Below are positions 49,257 through 57,166 of a stretch of 64,000 bases of DNA, piece by piece; position 1 is the stretch's first letter; each line of letters starts with the position of its first letter. The position numbers were made by a program, and so were the translations under genes. A model generated the notes under the pieces. The model had not been told where the DNA came from. It saw nothing but the letters and a program-made list of their open reading frames with translations, and did no database searches. Where the stretch lies: contig NZ_JAJQQZ010000001.1 of NCBI RefSeq assembly GCF_021729015.1, forward strand, positions 372,001 to 436,000. The letters run 5' to 3'. The DNA comes from Halobacterium rubrum (GTDB lineage Archaea; Halobacteriota; Halobacteria; Halobacteriales; Halobacteriaceae).

Positions 49257-51308
49257 GTGACCATACAGTTCGACACGGACGACGACGGTCGGGCGCTCGA
49301 AGTCCGCGATACGACGGAGGGAGAGCAGTTCACGCTCCGCGCGGACCGCAAGGTCACGCCCGTCGCGGCGTCGACCGACGAGTTCGCGATGCCGGTGGAC
49401 GCCGCCGTCGCCGTCGAAGCCGGCGAGCTCCACTTCCCGGTGTACCGGCCGGCCGTCGTCATCGAGGACGGCGACGTCGTCGACCGCATCGAGGACGAGG
49501 CGTCCAGCGAGTGGCTACAGCGGGGCACCTACGAGGTGGACGCGTCGCCGCCGGGCGCGAAGACGTACGTGAAGGCGTGTGACGCCCGGGTCCGGGCGCG
49601 GTTCGTCGACGACCGCACTCGCCTCGACGTCGACCCGGCGACGAGACTCGTCGTCGGCGTGCGGTCGCACCACGAGCAGCCGGCGGGTACCGTCACGACG
49701 ACGGAGGACCCGCGGGACGTGATGCAGGCCGTCTCGACGTTCGGGTCGGCGCTGAAGACCCACTCTCCCGACCGGTCGTGGCCGACGCTGCGGGGCCACC
49801 CGCCGGCGCTCGAACTCGGGTCGAGTCTCGAGGTGCCGGACGCCGTCGAGCGGCCGGAGACCGGCGTCACTATCGAGGTGCCGCCGGCGTACGGGCCGAT
49901 TTTCACGGTGGCGCCGCTGGCGTACTACCTCGGCGCCACCCTCGAACCCGGGGCCGAACCTCGGCTCCGCGCGGCCGACACGACCCACGAGTTCGACCCG
50001 GACGCACTCGCCAGCGAGGTCGCCGACGTCCTCGAGCACTGCTTCGTGCTGGACGGTGTCGTCCGGACGGTCGGCATCTACCCCTTCCGACACGAGCAGG
50101 CCGACCGCCTCGAGGAGCGCGTCGACCTCGACTACGAGCGGCTGTTCGACCTCACCCTCGACGAGCGGACTGCCGCCTACCTCGACGTGCCCCGTTCGGC
50201 GACGGAGGGACTGGTCGGCTGGCACCTGACCGCCGACGTTGCGCCGGAACCCCGGTACGCGGCGGCACTTCCGTACGTCGTCGACGAACTCGCGGCCGTC
50301 CGGAGCCCGCCGCCGGAACCCCGGCCGGCAGCGCGCTCGCCGGAGCCGGACGCGCTCGCTCGCTCACAGGCCCGGACGTCCACGGCGTCGGCAGACGTGC
50401 TCGTGCCCGACCCGGTCGACACCCCGGGGCACGCCTGGGTCGGGGAGGGGTTCGCGGTGGAGGCGGCGAACCCGACGGTGGGGTCGTTCCGGCGGGGGTT
50501 CGAGTGGCCGTCCGGGGAGGGACCTCTGGACGTCCACGTGGTGTACAACGACGAGCGGCTGGACGCCCCGGACGAACTCGCCTACGACAACCACCCGACT
50601 GCGGAGACGAACGTGCAGGTGTCGCAGTCGCTGACCACGGTAGAGTTGCGGGAGGCGTTGCTGGAGGAGACGGACTTCCTGCACTTCGTTGGCCACGTGA
50701 CCGAGCGGGGAATGGTGTGTCCGGACGGGGAACTGGACGTGCGGACGCTGCCGATGACCGACGTCGGGGCGTTCTTCCTGAACGGGTGTCGGTCCTACGA
50801 GCAGGGGTTCGCGCTGCTGACGGCTGGAGCGGCGGGTGGCATCGTCACCGTCGACGACGTCGAAGACGAAGTCGCTGGTAAAATCGGGTATCAGGCGGCG
50901 ATGCTGCTGGACGCCGGCTACTCGCTGTACGCCGTGCTGGACGTCCTCGACCGGACCGGAGTCGACAGGAGTCGGTACACGGTTCTCGGCAGTCCCAGAC
51001 TCAAGCTACGTAGTACGACGGGTGTCGCGCTCCTCCGAGAATTCGACTCGTCCGATGTGGCGACGACCGACGGAGCTCTCCCAGTGCGTACCCACACGTA
51101 CCCTGAAAGGACGACCTCACTGGGTGGATACCTCACCACCAACTACGTCGATGCTGCCGATTCTCTGGTGTCTGCGGACCCCGTCGAGACAACAATCACG
51201 CGAGCAGAATTCGAACGGTACACCGACACTCAGCCCCTACCGACTCTCGTCGACGGCGACCTCGTCCTCAACACCGACCTCTCCCTCGAGGACTTCGACG
51301 GCGCCTAG
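49257..51308 (+). CDS. CHAT-domain (caspase-like) protease, tandem copy 3
   Basis: 683 aa, GTG start. It has the same domain order and an intact dyad, H480 (FLHFVGHVTERGM) and C511 (FFLNGCRSYEQGF). Differences from copies 1 and 2 are in the linker before the CHAT domain (RPAARSPEPDALARSQARTS, then VLVPDPVDTPGHAW) and in the C-terminal 100 residues, which end TLVDGDLVLNTDLSLEDFD. That tail keeps only the LVDGxL and DF positions. Different tails on a common protease suggest that each copy recognises another partner or signal. The stop overlaps the end of the convergent TRAM gene by 4 nt. Confidence 0.85.
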   Translation: MTIQFDTDDDGRALEVRDTTEGEQFTLRADRKVTPVAASTDEFAMPVDAAVAVEAGELHFPVYRPAVVIEDGDVVDRIEDEASSEWLQRGTYEVDASPPGAKTYVKACDARVRARFVDDRTRLDVDPATRLVVGVRSHHEQPAGTVTTTEDPRDVMQAVSTFGSALKTHSPDRSWPTLRGHPPALELGSSLEVPDAVERPETGVTIEVPPAYGPIFTVAPLAYYLGATLEPGAEPRLRAADTTHEFDPDALASEVADVLEHCFVLDGVVRTVGIYPFRHEQADRLEERVDLDYERLFDLTLDERTAAYLDVPRSATEGLVGWHLTADVAPEPRYAAALPYVVDELAAVRSPPPEPRPAARSPEPDALARSQARTSTASADVLVPDPVDTPGHAWVGEGFAVEAANPTVGSFRRGFEWPSGEGPLDVHVVYNDERLDAPDELAYDNHPTAETNVQVSQSLTTVELREALLEETDFLHFVGHVTERGMVCPDGELDVRTLPMTDVGAFFLNGCRSYEQGFALLTAGAAGGIVTVDDVEDEVAGKIGYQAAMLLDAGYSLYAVLDVLDRTGVDRSRYTVLGSPRLKLRSTTGVALLREFDSSDVATTDGALPVRTHTYPERTTSLGGYLTTNYVDAADSLVSADPVETTITRAEFERYTDTQPLPTLVDGDLVLNTDLSLEDFDGA

Positions 51309-51775
51309 TTGCCCCAGAAGTTGTCGCGGCTGCCCAGCCGCTCCATCGACCCATCGTCGTCGTCATCGTCGTCCTCGTCGCTGTCGTCGGCTTCGGCTGC
51401 CTCGTCGGCTGCCTCCTCGTCGTCCTCGTCGTCCTCCTTCTCGGGGAGTTTCTCGAGAAGGTCGGCGCGGGCGTAGTTCGGCTTCACCTTCGAGATCTCG
51501 GCTTTCACGCGGGCCGGCGGCAGCACGCCGTCGACCATCACGATGAACCCCGAGTCCTCCTGGCGGCCGACGCCGGCGCCGCTCTCGTGCATGTCGTCGA
51601 CCTCGATGACTACCTCCTGGCCGGGCACCACGGGCGCGGTCTTCAGGTCCTCGATGGGCTGGCTGTAGTGCTGGCACCACTCCATCCCGCCGCGGTCGCC
51701 GTAGTGCTGGCACCCCATTCCCTCTATCTGTTCCTGGAAGCTGGGGCACTCGTCGGCGAGGGGGCAGTCGGCCAT
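51305..51775 (-). CDS. TRAM-domain RNA-binding protein
   Basis: 156 aa. A Cys-rich N-terminus (CPLADECPSFQEQIEGMGCQ, then WCQHYS) may bind zinc. The TRAM beta-barrel follows at about residues 50-110 (VPGQEVVIEVDDMHESGAGV; FIVMVDGVLPPARVKAEISK). The C-terminus is a long Asp/Glu tract typical of haloarchaeal RNA-binding TRAM proteins, which are thought to act as RNA chaperones. It converges with CHAT copy 3. Confidence 0.85.
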   Translation of the reverse strand: MADCPLADECPSFQEQIEGMGCQHYGDRGGMEWCQHYSQPIEDLKTAPVVPGQEVVIEVDDMHESGAGVGRQEDSGFIVMVDGVLPPARVKAEISKVKPNYARADLLEKLPEKEDDEDDEEAADEAAEADDSDEDDDDDDDGSMERLGSRDNFWGN

Positions 51776-51881
51776 ACCACACGTTTCTGGCCGGCGGTCT
51801 AAACCCTTGCGGCACGCTCTGCCGCGACACTGGCGGCCGGCGTCGACGCCCCTCGCCCGCTAACTCCGCCAGAGAAGACGG

Positions 51882-52877
51882 CTACGCCAGCGGCGTCCGC
51901 TCGACGACCTGCCCGTCGTACGTGGGGTACTGCTCGACGATCTCGCCGTCGTCGACGTCGCCGTCCTCGATCATCTCCTCGAGCAGCCACCACGCCACCT
52001 CGACGTGGTTGGACTTCACCGTGTAGAACTCCTCGGGGATGCCGAGCGCCTCGAAGCGCTCGGGGGCGACGGTCGTCTTCCCGTAGACGAGCGTGCCGTC
52101 GTCCGTGACTTCGTCGAACTCGCGGCGGACGTTCTGTGCCATGCGCTTGAGCCGCGAGCGGTGCTGGGCGGCGTCCTTGAAGACGCTCGTGCAGAAGTAC
52201 ACCTTCTCGTGGTCGGCCATCTCCTCGAGGATTGCGTCCTTCGAGCCGTCGACGGCGCTCATGTGGTCCTCCTGGAGCTCGTAGCCCTCCGCCTGCATGC
52301 GCTCGTAGTTCCCGTCGCTCATCTCGAACTCGTTGACGTTGCAGAAATCGGCCGCGCCCTCGTCGAGGAACTCCAGGAACTCCTCCTCGGCGCGGATGCC
52401 CGGAATCTCGAAGGCGGGCGTCAGGCCTTCCTCGCGGGCGATGTAGAGAATCTCCTCCCACTCGGTGCCGTGCATGTCGCCCCACAGCTCGTACGGCGGG
52501 TGGAACCGAATCTCGTCGAGACCCGCCTCGCTCAGGCGCCGCATGTTCTCGCGGCCGCCCGTGATGCCGGTGTAGAGGTGCGTGTGGTGGTCTTCGCCGA
52601 ACTCGTCTTTGAGGCGGCGGAGGTACCGACAGGTCCGGTCGAGGACCTCCTGGGGTTCGCCGCCCGTGATGGACGTGCCGAGGGCGTCCATGAGCTTCGC
52701 CTCCTCGACGATGTCGTCCTCGGTCTCGACGGGGCGCTCGTTGGCGTACACCTGGTGGACGTTCTTCCGGTTCTCGCCGAGCGGACAGTAGAAGCAGTCA
52801 CGCTGGTCGCAGTACCCGTAGACGAAGAGGACCATCTTCCCCCCTTCCGCGCACTGCTCGCAGCCCTTGGAAATCAT
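51882..52877 (-). CDS. Radical SAM enzyme with CX4CX2C cluster motif
   Basis: 331 aa from ATG 52877 (MISKGCEQCAEGGKMVLFVY). The cluster motif reads GYCDQRDCFYCPLGE: four residues, not three, between the first two cysteines, as the DNA confirms. A second Cys pair (CEQC) is near residue 6. The downstream SITGGEPQEVL (SAM-binding GGE), LYTGITGGRENMRRLSEAGL and IRFHPPYELW fit the radical SAM barrel. The C-terminal part resembles haloarchaeal radical SAM proteins of unknown role. The upstream open frame is rejected because it is basic and lies in the promoter region. Confidence 0.85.
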   Translation of the reverse strand: MISKGCEQCAEGGKMVLFVYGYCDQRDCFYCPLGENRKNVHQVYANERPVETEDDIVEEAKLMDALGTSITGGEPQEVLDRTCRYLRRLKDEFGEDHHTHLYTGITGGRENMRRLSEAGLDEIRFHPPYELWGDMHGTEWEEILYIAREEGLTPAFEIPGIRAEEEFLEFLDEGAADFCNVNEFEMSDGNYERMQAEGYELQEDHMSAVDGSKDAILEEMADHEKVYFCTSVFKDAAQHRSRLKRMAQNVRREFDEVTDDGTLVYGKTTVAPERFEALGIPEEFYTVKSNHVEVAWWLLEEMIEDGDVDDGEIVEQYPTYDGQVVERTPLA

Positions 52878-53055
52878 CTGGTGACCAGTGCGTACTGCTC
52901 CGAGCCTCAAAAACCGACCGGAACGACCTCCGGGTCGTCGAGTCGCGTTCCGGGCGTCCGGTCGACGGACTGGCGGCGGGACGCGCCGACTGCCTCCCGG
53001 GGTTCGGGAGCGACCCCCGAAGACAAATATGGGCCGGCCGCCTACCCACTGGCAG

Positions 53056-54147
53056 ATGCTGCTGGTCCTCTGCGTGGACCTCGACGACGACCTCGGGCGG
53101 AAGACGGGGGTGCCGACGCCCGTGGTCGGCCGCAACGAGGTCGAACACGCCGCGGTCTCGCTAGCGGAGGCCGACCCCGAGGACAGCGACGTGAACGTCC
53201 TCTTCGAGGGCGTCCACCTCTACGACCAGTACAGCGCCGAAGAGGAAGTGGAAGTTGCGGCGGTGACGGGCGTGGAGCGCGGGGACGTCGCAGCGAACCG
53301 CAAAGTCGGCCGGGAAGTCGACGAGGTGCTGGCCGGGCTGTCGACGGACGACCCCGTGCGGGCGGTGGTCGTGACCGACGGGGCACAGGACGAGTCCGTC
53401 GTGCCCGTGATTCGCTCCCGGGTGCCCATCGAGGCTGTCAAGCGCGTGGTCGTCCGGCAGGCCCAGGACCTGGAGTCGATGTACTACACGCTCAAGCAGG
53501 TGATGAACGACCCCGAGACCCGGGGGACGATTCTGGTGCCGCTCGGCATCCTGTTGCTCATCTACCCGCTGGCGGTGCTCGCCGACGTGCTCGGGCTGCC
53601 GGGGGCGGTCCTCGGCGTGTCGTCGGCGGCAATCGGGCTGTACGCCCTGTTCCGGGGGCTCGGGCTCGAACGCGTCGTCGACGACGCCGTCGGCCGGCTG
53701 CGGGACAGCCTCTACACCGGCCGCGTGACGCTCATCACGTACGTCGTCGCGGCGGCGCTGCTCGTCATCGGCGGCGTCGAGGGCGTCTCGCAACTGGAGT
53801 CGGTGCGCGCGCAGGTCGGCGGCGACCTCGCACCGAGCACCGTCGTCGCCGCGCTCACGTACGGCGCCGTCCGGTGGTTCGCGGCGGCCGGGCTCACGAC
53901 CAGTCTCGGGCAGGTGACCGACGAGTACCTCGCCGACCGGTTCCGGTGGCGGTACCTGAACGCGCCGTTCTACGTGCTCTCGATCGCCGCCGTGCTCCAC
54001 ATGCTGTCGGCGTTCTTCCTCGACTACGTCACGCTCACCGAGCTCGCCGCCGTACTGACGGCCGGCACGCTGGTGAGCGTGCTGTCGACGCTGACGTTCG
54101 CCGTCGTCGAGTCCTGGCTGGACGGGCCGGACGCCGAGGCCGCCTGA
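53056..54147 (+). CDS. DUF373-family membrane protein
   Basis: 363 aa from ATG 53056. The N-terminal soluble domain (MLLVLCVDLDDDLGRKTGVP; VPTPVVGRNEVEHAAVSLAE; VVVTDGAQDESVVPVIRSRV) defines DUF373, an archaeal family. The C-terminal half has five to six transmembrane helices (GTILVPLGILLLIYPLAVLA; LITYVVAAALLVIGG; FYVLSIAAVLHMLSAFFLDY). Function unknown. It lies between the radical SAM gene, from which it is divergent, and the prenyl synthase gene, with which it converges by 1 nt. Confidence 0.88.
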   Translation: MLLVLCVDLDDDLGRKTGVPTPVVGRNEVEHAAVSLAEADPEDSDVNVLFEGVHLYDQYSAEEEVEVAAVTGVERGDVAANRKVGREVDEVLAGLSTDDPVRAVVVTDGAQDESVVPVIRSRVPIEAVKRVVVRQAQDLESMYYTLKQVMNDPETRGTILVPLGILLLIYPLAVLADVLGLPGAVLGVSSAAIGLYALFRGLGLERVVDDAVGRLRDSLYTGRVTLITYVVAAALLVIGGVEGVSQLESVRAQVGGDLAPSTVVAALTYGAVRWFAAAGLTTSLGQVTDEYLADRFRWRYLNAPFYVLSIAAVLHMLSAFFLDYVTLTELAAVLTAGTLVSVLSTLTFAVVESWLDGPDAEAA

Positions 54148-54148
54148 C

Positions 54149-55051
54149 TCAGACGTCCCGTTCGACGACGAACTCGGCGAGATACTCGAGGTAGTCTTTG
54201 GCTTCGCCGTCCGGGAGGTTCAGGTCCGCGAGTGCGGCGAGCGCGCGGTCGGACTGCTCCCGGGCGAGCCCGTTCAGCTCCTCGGGGGAGCGGTCGGTGA
54301 CGCGCACGATACTCGGGCGGTCCATCTCCTCGTCGATGCCCGCCGGCTTCCCGAGCGCCTCGCTGTCGGCGGTCGCGTCGAGGACGTCGTCCCGGATCTG
54401 GAACGCGACGCCGACGCGTTCGGCGTACTCGCCGAGCGTCTCGACTGTGCGGCCGTCGGCGTCGGCGGCGATGGCGCCGAGCTCCGCGGCCGCACGGAAC
54501 AGCGCGCCAGTCTTCCGGCGCGCGAGTTCCATGTACTCGTGTTCGTTCTCGGGACGGTCGACGAGCTCGATGGCCTCGCCCTCGCCGAGCTCCACCAGCG
54601 AGTCCGTGACACACTCCATCGCCCGGGGGTCCCGGGAGAACAGCGCGAACGCCTCCCCGAGCAGGCCGTCGGAGGCGACCAGGCCCGGGCCGTAGCCGTA
54701 CTCGGCCCACGCGCTCGGGGAGCCCCGCCGGATCTCGGACTGGTCGATGATGTCGTCGACGACCAGCGAGGCGTTGTGGACCAGTTCGACGCCGACGGCG
54801 TAGTCCAGTGCGTCCTCGCCGTCCGCCGACAGCACCGTCTGCTGGCGGGCCGACGAGCCGTCGACTGGCTCCCAGACGTCCCCGCCCGCGGCCTCGCAGA
54901 CGAGGACAGTGAGCGTCGGGCGGACGCGCTTCCCACCGGCGAGCACCACGTGTTCGAGCTGGTCGCCGAGCTCGGCCGGTTCGACGCCGCCGACCGTCTC
55001 GGCGATGCGCTCCTCGATGGCGGCCCGGCGCGCCTCCACGTACTCCATCAC
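54149..55051 (-). CDS. idsA: Geranylgeranyl/farnesyl-diphosphate synthase
   Basis: 300 aa. The first Asp-rich motif DDIIDQSEIRRG and the second QIRDDVLDATADSEALGKPA are intact, with the family's VLAGGKRVRPTLTVLVCEAA and NASLVVDDIID. Small residues sit upstream of the first motif where chain-length-limiting aromatics would be, which fits a C20 product. It makes the C20 prenyl donor for archaeal ether lipids. It converges with the DUF373 gene. Confidence 0.92.
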   Translation of the reverse strand: MMEYVEARRAAIEERIAETVGGVEPAELGDQLEHVVLAGGKRVRPTLTVLVCEAAGGDVWEPVDGSSARQQTVLSADGEDALDYAVGVELVHNASLVVDDIIDQSEIRRGSPSAWAEYGYGPGLVASDGLLGEAFALFSRDPRAMECVTDSLVELGEGEAIELVDRPENEHEYMELARRKTGALFRAAAELGAIAADADGRTVETLGEYAERVGVAFQIRDDVLDATADSEALGKPAGIDEEMDRPSIVRVTDRSPEELNGLAREQSDRALAALADLNLPDGEAKDYLEYLAEFVVERDV

Positions 55052-55173
55052 CCCCGAATCGGGGTTTCCCGGCCAAGTACCTGACGGGACGTGCCGGTCC
55101 CGCCGAGAGTCAGTACTCTACACCGTCGACTGCAGGCGGCCAAAAAACCGGAGAACTGTTGATTCGACCGTCC

Positions 55174-55364
55174 TCAGACGCTCGGCGGCTCGCCGCCGAA
55201 CTCCCGCGAGTACCTTTTTCCGCCTCGGGTGCGCTCCGCGCACCGCTCGGCGCAAAAATCTACGCTAAAAAGCCCTCGCCCTCGCGGTGCTCGGGCGAGT
55301 GAACCGCGGCCTACGGCCGCGGATGCCACCTTCTTCAGACGCTCGGCGGTTCGCCGCCGAACTC
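55174..55364. repeat. Duplicated 3' end of etfA in the downstream intergenic gap
   Basis: The last 30 nt of etfA (55335-55364, through the stop) recur at 55174-55203 with one mismatch, in the same orientation, 161 nt apart. Between them lie GC-rich palindromes (GTGCGCTCCGCGCAC; CCGCGGCCTACGGCCGCGG) and T-rich stretches. There is no gene in 55052-55334. The pattern suggests insertion of a short palindromic sequence with the old gene end left behind. Confidence 0.7.
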
Positions 55365-56303
55365 CTCGATGAGCGCCGGCACGACGTCGAAGAGGTCGCC
55401 GACGATGCCGTAGTCGGCGATGTCGTAGATGGGCGCGTTCGGGTCCGTGTTGATGGCGATGATGGTGTCGGCGCCCTTCATGCCGGCGACGTGCTGGACG
55501 GCGCCCGAGATGCCGATGGCGAGGTAGACGTCCGGCGTCACCTGCTTGCCGGACTGGCCGACCTGCCGGTTCTTCGGCAGCCAGCCGTTGTCCACGATGG
55601 GCCGCGACGAGGAGAGGGTCGCGCCCGTCGTCTCGGCGAGCGCCTCGATGAGCTCGAGGTTCTCCTCCTCTTCGATGCCGCGGCCGATGGAGACGAGGAA
55701 GTTCGCGTCGGCGATGTCGACGTCGCCGCCGCCGACTTCCTCGAAGCCGTTCACCGTGGAGCCGACGGCGTCCTCGTCGACGTCGACGTCGAACGTCGAG
55801 ACCTCGGCGTCACCGACGCCCTCGGCGGCCGGCCACTCCGCGCCCCGGATGGAGACGACGTACGGTCCGTCGGCCACCTCGACGGTGGTCTCGACCTTCG
55901 ACCCGTACATCTCGCGGGTGACTTCCAGGGTGTCGTTGTGCGCCAGGTCGATGGCGTCTGAGACGTACGTGCGTCCCGTCCGGGTCGCCACGGCGGGCGC
56001 GTAGTCCAGGCCGTTCACGCTGTTCGGCACCAGCACGAACTCGGCGTCGAGGTCCTCGGCGAGCGCCTCGACGGCCTGCACGTAGACGTCGTGGTTGAAC
56101 TCCTCGCCGTGCTCGACGGCGTGGACGTGGTCGACGCCCTCGCGGTTCAGGTCGTCCGCGAACGACTCCGTGTCTCCGGAGACGACGGCCGCGTGGAGGT
56201 CGGTGCCGGCTGCGTCGGCGAGCTCGCGGCCCGCCGTCAGCAGCTCGAAGCTCACGTCGCGAAGCGCCCCGCGGCGGTGGTCGGCGACGGCGAGAACGGT
56301 CAT
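55335..56303 (-). CDS. etfA: Electron transfer flavoprotein, alpha subunit
   Basis: 322 aa. The C-terminal FAD-binding part is clear: GRGIEEEENLELIEALAETT, GATLSSSRPIVDNGWLPKNR, QVGQSGKQVTPDVYLAIGIS and GAVQHVAGMKGADTIIAINT. With EtfB it carries electrons from acyl-CoA and related dehydrogenases to the quinone pool. The start overlaps the stop of etfB by 4 nt. Its 3' end is duplicated downstream. Confidence 0.93.
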   Translation of the reverse strand: MTVLAVADHRRGALRDVSFELLTAGRELADAAGTDLHAAVVSGDTESFADDLNREGVDHVHAVEHGEEFNHDVYVQAVEALAEDLDAEFVLVPNSVNGLDYAPAVATRTGRTYVSDAIDLAHNDTLEVTREMYGSKVETTVEVADGPYVVSIRGAEWPAAEGVGDAEVSTFDVDVDEDAVGSTVNGFEEVGGGDVDIADANFLVSIGRGIEEEENLELIEALAETTGATLSSSRPIVDNGWLPKNRQVGQSGKQVTPDVYLAIGISGAVQHVAGMKGADTIIAINTDPNAPIYDIADYGIVGDLFDVVPALIEEFGGEPPSV

Positions 56304-57100
56304 TCGCCGACCACCCCCTTGTCGCGGAGGACGTCAGCGAGCTGCCCGGCCTGCTCGCCGGCGTCGCCCTCGATGTACTCGGCGTCGCTCTCGGTCTCCG
56401 GCTCGTACATCGCCGTCACGTCCAGACTGGACTCGACGACGCCCGCGTCCAGCCCGAGGTCGTCGAGGCTCTTCGGCGCGATCTCCTTGGACTGTGCCTG
56501 CCGGATGCCGCGCAGGCTCGCGTACCGCGGCTCGTTGATGCCCGTCTGGATGGTGAGCACGGCCGGGAGCTGTACGTCGGTGAGCTCCTCGACGCCCCCC
56601 TCCAGCTCGCGGCGCACCGAGGCGACACCCTCGTCGAGCACCGTCTCGGTGTCCAGGTCGTTCACGACGGCCGCCCACTGGAAACCGAGCTCCTCGGCGA
56701 GCGCCACGCCGGTCGCCCCGAAGCTGTCGTCGTTGGCCTGTACGCCGGACAGCACCAGGTCGGGGTCCTCCTCCTCGACGACGGCCCCCAGCAGCTGGGC
56801 CTTCGTCTCCACGTCGAGCAGTTCCACGTCCTCGATGGCGTCGTCCCAGACCCGGACCGCGCGGTCCGCGCCCTTCGCGAGCGCCATCCGGATGGTCTCC
56901 TCGGAGCGCTCCGGGCCGATGGTGACCGCGACGACTTCGACGTCGTCGCCGGCCTCCGCCAGCTGGACGCCCTCCTCGACGGCGTAGTCGTCCCACTCGT
57001 TGAGGTCGTAGTCGAGGTACGTGCTCCCGATCTCCGTGCCGGAAATCTCGAAGTCGTCCTCGACGGCGGCCACCTCCTTGACGGTGACGAGAACCTTCAT
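56300..57100 (-). CDS. etfB: Electron transfer flavoprotein, beta subunit
   Basis: 266 aa from ATG 57100 (MKVLVTVKEVAAVEDDFEIS). Signature regions are LNEWDDYAVEEGVQLAEAGD, VVAVTIGPERSEETIRMALA, KGADRAVRV and the ETF-beta signature VEELTDVQLPAVLTIQTGIN. AMP-binding subunit of the ETF heterodimer. It is the first gene of the etfB-etfA operon. A longer frame up to 57154 is not needed. Confidence 0.93.
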   Translation of the reverse strand: MKVLVTVKEVAAVEDDFEISGTEIGSTYLDYDLNEWDDYAVEEGVQLAEAGDDVEVVAVTIGPERSEETIRMALAKGADRAVRVWDDAIEDVELLDVETKAQLLGAVVEEEDPDLVLSGVQANDDSFGATGVALAEELGFQWAAVVNDLDTETVLDEGVASVRRELEGGVEELTDVQLPAVLTIQTGINEPRYASLRGIRQAQSKEIAPKSLDDLGLDAGVVESSLDVTAMYEPETESDAEYIEGDAGEQAGQLADVLRDKGVVGE

Positions 57101-57166
57101 CACCCCGAAAATCGCGCTCCCCGGGGGTAAACGTTTTCGGAACCGCTGGAGCACCGCCGAGAGTTG

